From Hexactinellida sp. DTS-2022 (taxonomy: Eukaryota; Porifera; Hexactinellida), in assembly GCA_028753945.1 (NCBI GenBank), contig JAPNXP010000004.1, forward strand, positions 1,426,001-1,490,000: a stretch of DNA of 64,000 bases. Direction: 5' to 3'. The number at the start of each line of letters is the position of its first letter. Within the stretch, counting starts at the first letter, position 1. Positions 1-10,432 of the stretch are shown here, in pieces. The position numbers and the translations under genes were made by a program. The notes below the pieces were generated by a model, which was not told the DNA's origin, did not search any database, and saw only the letters and a list, made by a program, of their open reading frames with translations.

Positions 1-2
1 AA

Positions 3-812
3 ACAAGAAATTCGATTACATCGAAAACTAGTCATAAAAAATTGTCTAAATGCCATAAAAAGAATCCCAAATGTCTGGATAATTTTTCATCAAACATTCG
101 AAGTGGTCATTCTCAAAAAATGGATTTAAATGAGTTATCAAGCGATGACAGTATATTCGAAATGTCAAAGGATATCAACCTACATTACCAGGGACAGTTC
201 TGTCCTGTACACTCACGATGGCAACGCCAAAAGTGTAAGGAAATGATGTTTACATTTGTAGGAGGCGTTATCTACGAGAATGAAGCTTCTGACAAGACCC
301 TAGAACTTATAAAATTAGCTCCCTCAAAGGAAAAAAGGATATTACCAGATGGGAATTGCCTTTTTAGTTCTCTTTCTTATATTCTAACTGGATCCGACCA
401 TCACCACAAAGAAATTCGGGAATTACTAATCCATAATATGAGAAAAGATTATCGAGAAATTTGCACAAATTATTGTGCTGCGCATTATAGTCTACTCCCA
501 GAACATCAATGCAACACAATTGAAGAATATATTCAGAATAGTATGATGGCTCGTGTTGGGTCCTGGGGAACAGATCTAGAATTATTCTTATCAGCACAAA
601 TTCTAAAAACAGATATATTTGTATACAAAGATACAGACCATACTTGGAACAGATTTTCAGCACTCGGTTTCAATGATAAACGTAACGTACACGATTTAAC
701 AGAAGAGAGAATATATATTCGTCTGTATTTCAACCACTTCCAACCAATATTGAAAGTAAACACTAAGGAAAAGGTGCTAAACGAACAATATAAGGAAGAA
801 CTCTCGTGTTAG
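3..812 (+). CDS. OTU-family cysteine protease, 5' end outside window
   Basis: The reading frame is open from the left edge to a stop at 810-812, so the start lies outside the window; the first in-window ATG is near 120. OTU enzymes are papain-like deubiquitinases. About two fifths of the way in is the catalytic loop DGNCLF, with the Asp and nucleophilic Cys. Further on are the WGTDLE signature and a strand like ...TDIFVY, and near the end NHFQPI, which supplies the catalytic His. All three catalytic elements are present and the frame is unbroken for about 270 codons. The N-terminal part is Lys/Asn-rich and not recognised. A frameshifted OTU of the same type lies 5 kb downstream next to integrase exons, so I infer this is the 3' part of an integrase-OTU mobile element or a gene derived from one. 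A host OTU gene is the alternative. Confidence 0.75.
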   Translation, partial: TRNSITSKTSHKKLSKCHKKNPKCLDNFSSNIRSGHSQKMDLNELSSDDSIFEMSKDINLHYQGQFCPVHSRWQRQKCKEMMFTFVGGVIYENEASDKTLELIKLAPSKEKRILPDGNCLFSSLSYILTGSDHHHKEIRELLIHNMRKDYREICTNYCAAHYSLLPEHQCNTIEEYIQNSMMARVGSWGTDLELFLSAQILKTDIFVYKDTDHTWNRFSALGFNDKRNVHDLTEERIYIRLYFNHFQPILKVNTKEKVLNEQYKEELSC

Positions 813-1093
813 TTGCCGAAAATTCACTTTACATGTCAATCAATAGAATTTTATTAGAAATAGATATTGCATGTATGATGTATTCGCATCACATAGATGA
901 TTTAGATAGCTTTAGAATATATTTAGTGATTAAAAAAATTCGGGAATACTAGTGTTACATTGTGTAGTAGTACATCAATTTTATAGCATCATTATCAAAA
1001 AAGTATGAACTATCAGACTTTTGATAGGTGTAAATAAAGAGAAATTAAGGAAGTAGTAAGAGCAACAGAATCGAAATGAAATTTGAAACGTCA

Positions 1094-1612
1094 TTAAATG
1101 TGACACGATTTCAGAAAATTGAACATAATTTTTGCTGAGTCATTGTGCGATTAGGAGGTGTCAGATGGATTTCTATTTGAAATGACATAATCCTCCTAGT
1201 CTCACTTAGGCCTGTGCCAAGTGGAATGTCCATTGAGTCAGCGGTTGCAAAGTTATAAGGTGTTAAATGTGACACGATTTCAGAAAATTGAACATAATTT
1301 TTGCTGAGTCATTGTGCGATTAGGAGGTGTCAGATGGATTTCTATTTGAAATGACATAATCCTCCTAGTCTCACTTAGGCCTGTGCCAAGTGGAATGTCC
1401 ATTGAGTCAGCGGTTGCAAAGTTATAAGGTGTTAAATGTGACACGATTTCAGAAAATTGAACATAATTTTTGCTGAGTCATTGTGCGATTAGGAGGTGTC
1501 AGATGGATTTCTATTTGAAATGACATAATGCTCCTAGTCTCACTTAGGCCTGTGCCAAGTGGAATGTCCATTGAGTCAGCGGTTGCAAAGTTATAAGGTG
1601 TTAAATGTGACA
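1094..1612. repeat. Tandem repeat, 169-bp unit, three copies
   Basis: The word ttaaatgtgacacg recurs at 1094, 1263 and 1432, and its first bases again at 1601, an exact 169-bp spacing. Copies are nearly identical, so the array is recent. Each unit contains gattaggaggtgtcag and, about 40 bp later, the partly complementary cataatcctcctagtctca, so each could fold. Short reading frames across it are by-products of the repeat. Confidence 0.9.
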
Positions 1613-1845
1613 TGGAATATTTCGCTGCTAACTTCGCTGCTAACTTCACAACCATTAACGCGGGAGTATCACCAAGTATGGCTCGACTTGCAAAAGTGGT
1701 GAATTGTATGATCACTATGTGCATAAAAAACTTACATTATCGTGCCTAAATTACATAAATAAAAAGACATTGCAAACAGATTTCTTTAACCAGTTTGCAG
1801 GTCTGTTGAAAATTAGCGGTGTTATTAGAAATTATTGTATAATTA

Positions 1846-2043
1846 CAGTCAGGTTCTTTTATTATGAACATTCAAGGGGCCAAAACTTATGTTCATAATA
1901 GAGATACTTCATAATAAGCGAACCCAACTTAATACAAACCCTATGTAAGTTGTCAAATTGGGACCATAGGGCTTGTTCATAATAAAAAATCTTCATATTA
2001 TATTAAGCAGACAAATCTTGTTCATAATAAGCAGACTTGACTG
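1846..2043. mobile_element. pogo/Tigger-like MITE (CAGTCAGGT ends)
   Basis: The ends are inverted (CAGTCAGGTTC.. left; CAGTCAAGTCTGC.. read from the right), followed by the shared word ttattatgaaca. TA lies on both sides (1844-1845, 2044-2045), the usual target duplication of the Tc1/mariner/pogo superfamily. There is no coding capacity. A second copy lies at 59859-60030. Confidence 0.8.
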
Positions 2044-2045
2044 TA

Positions 2046-2835
2046 ATTAAATTATCTGAAATTTATTAGAAAATGATAATCATAAATCAATTCCCATCAC
2101 CACATTATATATTTTCTGTAACTACACTGTTTCTAACATAAAATGTACTATTTATGGGGTAAAACTACTTTATAATACGGAGTCCTATACTGTAGTATTA
2201 ACAAAATATTCCATAGGATATTTGTTTTGAGTAGGATGGTCGGTTAACCGGTTAATTAACCGTTGCGAGAAATCGAATCGTAAGCGTAGCCTGAAAACGG
2301 TAAACAAACCCCACCACCTTGATCATCAAAACGAAAGAATATTCGAATTCGAATTCGTTCGTTACATTTCGAATATTAGTCCCTATAATTTGTAACTTTA
2401 ATTAATTAAGATAGCTTCAATAACTATGAATATAATTTACTTCATTTGAACATATCTCTGTTATGAGTTCACATATATATTGTCTTTTAAGGGTAGCTAA
2501 TTGTATATGCTATTACAAGTTGTTTACTTGGATTGATTTCGGAAAAAAGTTTGTTTTCTCTTATTTTAAATTACACTTTTTAGACATGAGAGCAATCAAT
2601 CTGAAGTATTTTTACTTCAAGTGTGCATATTGAAAGTTTCATGGAATTGTTTAAGATCACCCAAAAATATTGGTTTGTCATTGGATCCATGGTTCACAAA
2701 GGACCAACATTTATTAAGTAACCACAAATGTCACTCATTATAACAAATAAATTACTTATATAGAGCTCAGCTCTAGTAGAGTTCAGTTTTTCAGTATGTG
2801 TATTCTGGCACTGAGAAAGGTCAGTTTTTTTCCAG
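2046..2835. other. No gene; fragment of a ggttaacc inverted-repeat family
   Basis: About 2228-2330 (gtaggatggtcggttaaccgg...) is the reverse complement of 11260-11365 and belongs to a family also seen at 23236, 30600 and 57020. The rest is AT-rich DNA in which I see no exon. An upstream exon of the integrase gene could be hidden here. Confidence 0.5.
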
Positions 2836-4967
2836 AGTTTGAAATTGACCTTAGTCACTGTTTGTTATCTGAGCAAATACGTTGCAGTGCGCGCTCTCAA
2901 GTCGAAGACATCAGAAGAAGTAATCCAGAATCTTAAGGATATCTACCTCGATATGGGATTACCCGATATTATTCAGCACGACCAAGGAAGGGAGTTTACA
3001 AGTAATGTGAGTTGCATAATAATTTTTCTACATTCTAATCAAATATTATCAGTGACATATTGCTAAATATGTATTTTTACAAGGTTGCAACCGAATAGTT
3101 GACCGAATAGTTGCTTGCCGATTAGCTAAGAATCGGTCGCTTACCCAATTTCAGGTTTATTGGTTTTTTATGAAATTAAATCAAATTAAAGCATTTGGCT
3201 CACCTGAAGATAATATTGGGAGCCAGTCAACTCGTACCTATTTCAACTCGTCCATAATTATTTGGTCAACTCGTACCTATTTTTTAGGTCAACTCGTCCC
3301 TAGTATTTTTAGTCAACTCGTGCCTATTTTAGGCACTAATGGTCTTTATTTTTGGTCAACTCGTACCAATTCTTTTGGTCAACTAGTACCTCATATTTCG
3401 GGCAACTCCTATATATTTTTTGAGGTCAACTCGTCCCAGTATTTTGGGCAACTCTTACACGTACCTATTCTATAACAACCTTGTTCATCAACTTATTCCC
3501 CATTTGATTAATAAATAACTTGATATAAATATTAAATAATGAGATCGTTTTTATATAATGATGAGAAACAATTTGGTTAACTAAGCCAAGCCCTGATGAC
3601 CAAGACATAGTACAAATACAAGTTGGTATTTGGGACGAGTTGATTAGGTACGAGTTGACTGGGACGAGTTGATATTTTGGACGAGTTGAAATAGGTACGA
3701 GTTGACTGGCAATCGATAATATTTTGCTGATCTGATATTAGTATTCGGTTGACCAAATAGTATTATTCGGTTGACCGAATAGTACAATTTGTCAACCGAA
3801 TACTTACATATATTCAACAAAATACCATTATCAGGTGAAGCAAATACTTGTATTTGTAGACATGGTCACATGGATATATATGCGATCCAAAATGGCAAAT
3901 ATTACTGGGTTTCGGTAAGCGACCGATTTTTAGCTAATCGGAAAGCAACTATTCGGTCAACTATTCGGTTGCAACCTTGATTTTTTATAATATTAGTACG
4001 TATTCGATAGTAATTTTGCTTGTATTATTCATAGATATTTCAGGAATTTCACCGGAAATTAGGAGTTGAAAATCGTAGCACTCGTGCATACCACCCGATG
4101 GCTAACGGTTTAGTCGAAGCACACAATAAGATTCTCAAAAGGTAGTGTTATTAGTTAACTAGTAAATGATAACAACATTTCGAATGCATGATTTAGGATA
4201 ATATACCAACTATGAAAGTTCTTTTTTAGTAAACTGAACAAAATGGAGATCCAGACTGGGGATCATTGGACAAATCTTCTAAAAGCTGCTGCAATAACAA
4301 TGAATTCTACCTTTAAAAGGTCCCATGGACAAACTCCATTCAAGGTTATGTGGGGAAGAGAGTCCAGCTCCAGGCATCAAGATCTTCTATCGACCATTAA
4401 CAACCTGCAGTGCAACACTGAAGAAGATTTTGCAATAGATGATGCTATTATGAGCGAATTCATTCCTCCACTCTATGATATTGAAGAAATATCAGACATC
4501 TTTTCTCCACCACTTGACATTCCCCAAGAAGAAGTTACTAGTATTGATGAATCTCGTACTTCTACACAGCAATCAGCAATGGATAGTATCAACTTTGAGC
4601 AAATAAAACAGAAGATGCAGTATGATAAGAAGGTCAACGAAGGACGGTTAGTTGAGCTTTATAAATTCAACAATGTTTTCTTACTCACATTTTATTATCA
4701 TTATGACATCTGTAGTGCCTCTCTGAAGATGGATGATAAGATCATATACACTACATGCCAAAGCTAAAACACTTACCCAAAACGAAGAAGCAATCAAAAT
4801 ATATTGGGCCTTACACGGTATCGAAAGTAACAGATAGTCATGTTACTATTTCTCAGACAGATAGTAATGTTACTATTTCTCAGACAGAATTAGGAGCCAA
4901 AAAAGACAAGAAAATTCCAATCCATACCACACGTCCTTATTTTGTAAGAAACACTAGAAGAAAGTAA
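2836..4967 (+). CDS. Multi-exon integrase (Ginger/gypsy-type DDE), partly decayed
   Basis: Three exons splice in phase with canonical signals: 2836-3006 (acceptor tttttccag, donor aat|gtgagt), 4044-4141 (acceptor tttcag, donor aaaag|gtagtg) and 4230-4646 (acceptor cttttttag, donor gttagt). The first encodes the second catalytic Asp region (IIQHDQGREF). The second encodes HPMANGLVEAHNKIL, with the catalytic Glu. The third gives the end of the core (SHGQTPFKVMWGRE) and an acidic spacer. The C-terminal region ends at 4967 (YIGPYTV, a GPY/F-like integrase tail), but it is out of frame with the nearest candidate exon at about 4710-4767, so the 3' end is decayed or spliced in a way I cannot resolve. 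Zinc-binding and first-Asp exons are not found upstream. The OTU exons at 5498 follow on the same strand. Introns in a gypsy-like integrase fit Ginger DNA transposons or a gene derived from one. Confidence 0.65.
3080..3979. mobile_element. hAT-like MITE (CAAGGTTGCAACC ends) in an integrase intron
   Basis: The two ends are long inverted copies: caaggttgcaaccgaatag... and ...ctattcggttgcaaccttg, with homology extending about 65 bp inward to ggtaagcgaccgat. Flanks tatttttа / attttttа agree at six of eight bases, suggesting a worn 8-bp duplication. It accounts for nearly all of the 1-kb integrase intron. A relative with a perfect 8-bp duplication is at 17235-17601. Confidence 0.75.
3223..3709. 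mobile_element. Nested inverted-repeat element with gtcaactcgtacc motifs
   Basis: The left end ccagtcaactcgtacctat is matched in inverse by ...aggtacgagttgactgg on the right, about 31 bp in all. Inside, variants of gtcaactcgtacc or gtcaactcgtccc recur roughly every 20-35 bp, then appear in inverse orientation on the right. It sits inside the MITE at 3080-3979. The reading frame over it is repeat translation, not a gene. Confidence 0.7.
4831..4886 (+). repeat. In-frame duplication in the integrase tail
   Basis: A segment of about 27 bp (agatagtnatgttactattt...) is present twice in succession. It keeps the frame and duplicates the peptide TDSNVTISQ/TDSHVTISQ just before the C-terminus of the integrase. 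Confidence 0.7.
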
Positions 4968-5497
4968 ACCTCGATTCGAGCATAGGTGTCGACACATCAC
5001 AGGTACTATTGATCAAATCATACATAATTAGAAATTAGTGTCAATTTCATTGAAAACATTCAATTTTAGACTTGCCTGAATCTCTATGGATTTACAGCAG
5101 TAACTATATTTACACATCTAACTATTTCAAAGTAAGGATTCCATTCTCTTTACATTCCTGAATTATTGTTGAGAAGTCATTGTTATTTTATAATTTACTT
5201 CTCCAATTGATGTCAATTTCAGTTATCTCATAAACTTCCAGGCAATAATGATTACTTCATCATTTTTTTGAATTTCTAGGAAATTCTAAAACAAATATTA
5301 AGGAACCTTCGCGACTCCTTTACATGAGAAATTGTACAGAAGCTTAAACAAACAACACATCTATACTCCAACATCTATTTATTTCAGTTTTTGAATGGTG
5401 AAAAAGAAGATAAAATTGTAAGTCTAACCGAGTATAAATTAGTAAATTTTAGATTAGTAAAACACAACTTATATCCATTGAATCTATATATCTGTAG
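4968..5497. other. Spacer between integrase tail and OTU exons
   Basis: AT-rich, with no convincing exon. A possible acceptor at about 5386 (atttatttcag) followed by FLNGEKEDK could be a small linking exon, but its frame stops at 5508, so I do not claim it. Confidence 0.3.
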
Positions 5498-6379
5498 AAG
5501 AGAGACATAATTGAGACTGTAATGGAATGGACACCAGATATTTATCCTAGTTTTACAGATAATGAGCGTGCTAGACATACACACAAAATACTGTATTTCG
5601 TGGTAAGTATTCTACACAATATTATTGAGATACCTTATATGGATGCTCTAATTAATTGTGTAATTTTATTATACTTAATTATTCCTATATACCTTTATTA
5701 GGCGATGGAGTATCTCAATACGATGCTATGGGACACGTTCGACGAAAAAGATCAAACCGTTATTACAGATGCCTATCAGGATGACCCAAAAATTATTGTT
5801 ATAGATGAGAATTGGCAGCGTAGTAAATGTGTTCTCTTGGGGATAACATTTGATTCAGTTAGCAAGCAACCATCGGATCTCGTTGGACAGCCACTAAGCA
5901 AATACGAACCAGCTGACAGAGAAAATCAAAGGAGATGGTAATTGTCTCTTCAGATGTCTCTCCAAAATAATTACTGGGAGTGAAAACAGCCACCTACAGC
6001 TTCGTTCCATTATATGCCGATTTATAGCCAGTGAAGGGACAACAAAACTTGGATGGTATTTTAAATCAAAGCAAACGACACCGTGTCATTACCTCACACA
6101 CGAAAAGCTATCTATCGTGAATCCATTTGGGGAAGTGATGTTGAAATTATGGCTGCTTCTGCTATTCTGAATGCCGATATCTACGTTGCTAACAACGATT
6201 ATAGAATGCCAGAGTCTGTAATTCGTCATGTGCGTTGGAGCTTGCTCAGATCTACTAACAGCCCAACTGCCAATCTTTACATCAAAAATTTCGTCCTACA
6301 TTATGAACCTGTTGTATTAATGCTGAAATCTCCTATCCCGACGTATGGAACTACAACAGATGAAGTTCTAACAGTGTAA
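5498..6379 (+). pseudogene. OTU-protease exons, frameshifted
   Basis: A small exon at 5498-5602 (acceptor tctgtag, donor gtg|gtaagt; PDIYPSFTDNERARH) joins in phase to an exon starting at 5702 (acceptor tttattag; MEYLNTMLWD). The first frame ends near 5925. The catalytic loop GDGNCLFRCL then appears in another frame, and from about 6085 a third frame carries WGSDVEIMAASAIL, the strand DIYVANND and the final LHYEPVV with the catalytic His. The OTU fold is thus complete in content but broken by two frameshifts. Its position downstream of the integrase exons on the same strand supports a single integrase-OTU element. It resembles the intact OTU at the window start in layout and motifs. Confidence 0.75.
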
Positions 6380-7109
6380 TAACAACTCACAACACTCTTT
6401 CGAAAGCGCTCAAAGGCAAGGTACATCGAACTTTGTGGGGACCTCTGCTAGAGGTTATTCAGGCAACGCAATCCGTATCATGGTGAGCCCAGATAATGGA
6501 AACGCGACCTGCGACGGCACATCCCCAGTGGCGAGAGACGAGCTGTTATCTACGAGGTAAATAATTGATGACAACAACTAGGTAAGTGATATATACCTAT
6601 GGAATCAAGTGAGTTTTAAAGTTATTTTTTTAATTGTAGTTAATTTTATTTTCGTTTTTTCTTTTAAGTTTCAGGTACATTGGAAACCACCTCGCCTTCT
6701 TAGGATTCTTCATAATACCTGGAACTAGATCAACAAAAATTTACCATGCCAATTCTTCCGTTTATCCAGTTTCATAAATATATAGCGAACTCTCGATTAA
6801 ATTATAATAGGAAATTAGAACAATTTACAAACAAACTGGTTTTTAATTAAAAAGAAATAGAATAATTAATTTACTAATACTACACTAGGTACAGCAGCTA
6901 GAAACGATATTAATTAATAATTGTTATATAGCGCTGTCGTATGCCATAAAAAAGAGTATCTAATTTCAGTATATATGTCTGGCTAAATTTGGTGGTTGTT
7001 GTGGAATACTGAGATAATAACTAGCCAAAATTTCCATTTTTTCAGTTAGCTAAGTTAAAACTCTCGTTGTGTTATCATAGTTTTTATTAAACCTTCTGTT
7101 TAATAAAAA
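6380..7109. other. No gene seen
   Basis: Sequence following the broken OTU. I see no element ends, repeat or exon that I can support. Confidence 0.4.
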
Positions 7110-7305
7110 CCCTCAGTCTCATGTAATGGGTAAATTGTCCTGCGCCTAGGTCCCGCTAATGGTGTCAAGAGATAAGTTCGGTGTTCTCAGGTAAGCTCTT
7201 GACATCCCTCAACCGTTAGGCTAGCGGTTGGGGAAAGGTACATAGTGTGTTCCAAGTACACTCACAGCGAAACTACTCTTTAGTAGGTAGCTGCAGCCCT
7301 GAGGG
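7110..7305. other. Compact structured unit bounded by CCCTCAG/CTGAGGG
   Basis: About 195 bp, richer in GC than its surroundings and bounded by 7-bp inverted repeats (ccctcag at 7110, ctgaggg at 7299). It holds several perfect short stems: gtcaagag/ctcttgac (7164-7171 with 7196-7203) and caaccg/cggttg (7210-7215 with 7225-7230). It could be a small MITE, a SINE-like unit or a structured RNA. I cannot identify it with a known RNA family, and no coding frame is visible. Confidence 0.4.
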
Positions 7306-7802
7306 ACCAACCTACTATTTATTCATTAATCAATTAATTAATTAACACTACTTCACAGCATAATCAATTATCTTTCCATATAGCTTACTAACAGGCAGTT
7401 ATCAAGACATTTTATCTTATTACTCTGCGAGAAGAATCGAGCCTGAACATTGTACAAGCCAGAACAAGTAGTTCCCATCCTGAATTTGTTTATTTTGATT
7501 GATTAGTTTATATCCTTTACACGTTAGTTATGTGGTATATTTATTACATCTTTCTGAAACTTACTCTGATATTTCCCATTAAATTTATTAATAAAAGATA
7601 TCATTGCATAATAGTGGCTAATCTTAATAACAGGGTGATAAAAGTAAATTTTTAATATAAATTGCTTTTAGTTAGACAGAATTTTTATAATCAAAAATAT
7701 AATCAGGGAGTAATAAGGTATGTACTGTAGCCAAACAAAGTGGAGAATTAAGATAATAAACTAGTAGTTAGATAAATTAGATATCGTGTTACTTAGGAAG
7801 CT

Positions 7803-8577
7803 TTTTAAGCTTCCAGAATGTGTGCACTTGGCCCAAATTACACAAGTTTCATAAACTTCCAGAATGTGTGCACTTGGCCCAAATTACACAAGTTTCATAA
7901 ACTTCCAGAATGTTGCACTTGGCCCAAATTACGCAAGTTTTATAAGCTTCCAGAATGTGTGCACTTGGCCCAAATTACACAAGTTTTATAAGCTTCCAGA
8001 ATGTGTGCACTTGGCCCAAATTACACAAGTTTTATAAGCTTCCAGAATGTGTGCACTTGGCCCAAATTACACAAGTTTTATAAGCTTCCAGAATGTGTGC
8101 ACTTGGCCCAAATTACACAAGTTTTATAAGCTTCCAGAATGTGTGCACTTGGCCCAAATTACACAAGTTTTATAAGCTTCCACAATGTGTGCACTTGGCC
8201 CAAATTACACAAGTTTCATAAACTTCCAGAATGTGTGCACTTGGCCCAAATTACACAAGTTTCATAAACTTCCAGAATGTTGCACTTGGCCCAAATTACG
8301 CAAGTTTTATAAGCTTCCAGAATGTGTGCACTTGGCCCAAATTACACAAGTTTTATAAGCTTCCAGAATGTGTGCACTTGGCCCAAATTACACAAGTTTT
8401 ATAAGCTTCCAGAATGTGTGCACTTGGCCCAAATTACACAAGTTTTATAAGCTTCCAGAATGTGTGCACTTGGCCCAAATTACACAAGTTTTATAAGCTT
8501 CCACAATGTGTGCACTTGGCCCAAATTACACAAGTTTTATAAGCTTCCACAATGTGTGCACTTGGCCCAAATTACGT
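7803..8577. repeat. 46-bp satellite array, about 17 monomers, with higher-order repeat
   Basis: The monomer runs agcttccagaatgtgtgcac + ttggcccaaattacacaagt + tttata. Variant monomers (atgttgcac with one base missing, plus ttacgcaag) recur at 7910 and 8277, that is, 367 bp or eight monomers apart. The array therefore grew by duplication of an eight-monomer block as well as by single-unit slippage. Monomers are almost identical. It begins next to the palindrome ggaagctttttaagcttcc. Confidence 0.92.
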
Positions 8578-8641
8578 TTTTAATGTTTCATGACTCAGTT
8601 TTGTGCTACAATGATTTACAACTTACAACTATAAATACCAC

Positions 8642-8941
8642 ATGAAATATGCAAAAGTAATTACAGCTATAATGGATTCTTCAGAAAGATACTATATTGA
8701 ATTCATTGAACAGATGCAAAAAGAATACGAAGAAAAAAAAATGAGCATGATGGAAGAGACATGCAAAATGATTGATGAACATAAAACGTATCTAGATATG
8801 AAAAGGGCGGAATGGGAAATCGAAAAAAAGCATTTGAAAAAAAATCTGAAAATTAAAACAAACGATAATACGAATGGGGGATATAGATTCAGATTAGGCT
8901 CGACCCTCACCTTCAGGGCGGAGGCCCAGAACGTTGATTAA
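8642..8941 (+). CDS. Unidentified coiled-coil protein, 99 aa
   Basis: A true ATG opens a frame of 99 codons just after the satellite. The middle, residues ~15-75, is rich in Glu, Lys and Met with heptad-like spacing (EFIEQMQKEYEEKKMSMMEE...), so a coiled coil is likely. The last 25 residues (GYRFRLGSTLTFRAEAQNVD) are different in character and may be read-through of non-coding sequence. There is no signal peptide or recognised domain. It could be the last exon of a transposon accessory protein of Myb/SANT type, which often ends in such a coil, but no DNA-binding part is seen. Confidence 0.3.
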   Translation: MKYAKVITAIMDSSERYYIEFIEQMQKEYEEKKMSMMEETCKMIDEHKTYLDMKRAEWEIEKKHLKKNLKIKTNDNTNGGYRFRLGSTLTFRAEAQNVD

Positions 8942-9192
8942 ATGTATATTATTGCATATTCCGCATGCTCTATAGATGGGGTTTATTCACAGAAATTTTC
9001 ATCCCGAAATTCCAAATACTTTTGGAAATATACCACCTTGCGCCACTGACGTAATACAAAATTTAGTGGGGATTTCGTCACAATTTATAGCGGTATTATC
9101 TAATTTTTATTGCTTAATACTACATAACTTAAGATTAAACCATTGCATAATATTACTTAGTTAACATTGTTATATAACCACTAATTATTACA

Positions 9193-9683
9193 GACCTGGG
9201 GCTGATTACTAGTAAGTGATTACGATTACGATTACGATTACATCCTTCAGAAAATGCTTGATTATGATTACGATTACGATTACAGGAAATGTTGTAATCG
9301 ATTACAATTGATTACAATTTCATTTTCTTTACGATGCAATTACGGCGTTCGGATTAAGCCCCGGAGTTTCATGCGCACGAAAATAAGGCCCGTGTGCATG
9401 GGGGTAGCCACCAATAATTATTTTGTAGAGGCCGGAAATATCTTTGGGGGTGCAATGAGATCAGCGAACCCTCAAATTATATCCTTTTTTAAAGTTATTG
9501 TGGAAAATTTCGGGAGGGACCGAGTGAAAATTTGTGGGGCCTGTGCCCTACCTGGGGCTGATTACTAGTGGGTGATTACGATTACGATTATGATTACATC
9601 CTTCAAAAAAAGCTTGATTACGATTACAGGAAAAGTAGTAATCGATTACAATCGATTACGATTGTAATCGTAATCAGCCCCAA
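9193..9683. mobile_element. Inverted-repeat element made of gattac motifs, with a nested insert
   Basis: The ends are inverted (ctggggctgattac at 9196; gtaatcagcccca at about 9680), and the body is runs of gattacgattac on one side and gtaatcg on the other. A second left-end copy begins near 9551. Between them, about 9394-9545 matches the gggcgtagcc family of 20063-20216 (ttaaagttattgtggaaaat). No coding capacity. Confidence 0.65.
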
Positions 9684-9714
9684 GCCTGAGTCCACTATAT
9701 AAGATTCCTACTGA

Positions 9715-9800
9715 AGGCGAAACGCGTTTCGCGCCAGGCGAAGGGTCGTTGCGCGCCAGGCGAAACGCGTTTCGCCTGAGAAAAGACGCCAAACGCGTTT
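9715..9800. repeat. GC-rich palindromic cluster gcgaaacgcgtttcgc
   Basis: The palindrome ggcgaaacgcgtttcgc occurs twice and a partial form (gccaaacgcgtttcc) once within 85 bp, joined by cgccaggcgaa. It stands out strongly from AT-rich surroundings. Its function is unknown; it could be a Helitron-type hairpin or a small inverted-repeat remnant. Confidence 0.6.
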
Positions 9801-9941
9801 CCATTTTAATATAATCCTCATGGGTGTCTATTATTAGATATTGAAACCACTATATGCTATTTATCGTTCATGTGGTAATTAGAGGCTATTATTAAGCAGT
9901 TAATTAAGATCATCCAAGCTCTTCCTTTTCATTCATACACG

Positions 9942-10432
9942 CAGGGTTTTATAGAGGATTTTTCTTCATTGGGGGGGAAGTCTGCTAGTACCCGGATCCA
10001 CTAAATAATTGCTTCGCCAGCTGGGGGTCTGGGGGCGCTGCTAGCCCCCCAGTAGGGTCCAGGGGCGAAGCCCCTGGAAGCCAGATGCAATTTATAGTAC
10101 AGAGTATTATTGCTAACAATGGAGAGCTATTGCTGTAAAATAATCAGATAGTATTTGTAACTAATGGAAGATAATTATATCTTCTGGCACATTTCATTAA
10201 TGATTATCACTAGTAATGTTTGAACTTTGAATGGTATGTGTGGGGAAGATACAGAACTTTTAACATAAAATATTCTAGCCTAGAGAAGAATACGTCGATT
10301 TGTCTCTTTATAAAAGGCTAAAACACCTAATTTTAACTGAAAATAAGAATTTAGCAGCATATTTCCAGGGGGGGGAAACTCAAGCTAGGGGGGGGGAAAT
10401 CCCGGGGCGCCCCCCCTCTGTATAATACCCTG
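9942..10432. mobile_element. Inverted-repeat element, CAGGGTnTTATA ends
   Basis: The left end cagggttttatag is matched by tataataccctg on the right. Runs of seven to nine G or C lie just inside both ends (cattggggggg; gcgccccccc). No target duplication is clear and there is no ORF. Confidence 0.55.

Noticed and set aside
3170..3475. 101-codon frame rich in QLVP
   Set aside because: Translation of the gtcaactcgtacc motif of a nested inverted-repeat element.
7803..8577. Regular 46-bp repeats as a CRISPR array
   Set aside because: There are no variable spacers. The whole monomer repeats, and the DNA is eukaryotic.
8460..8645. Reading frame in the satellite
   Set aside because: The protein is the translated monomer repeated; no independent coding signal.
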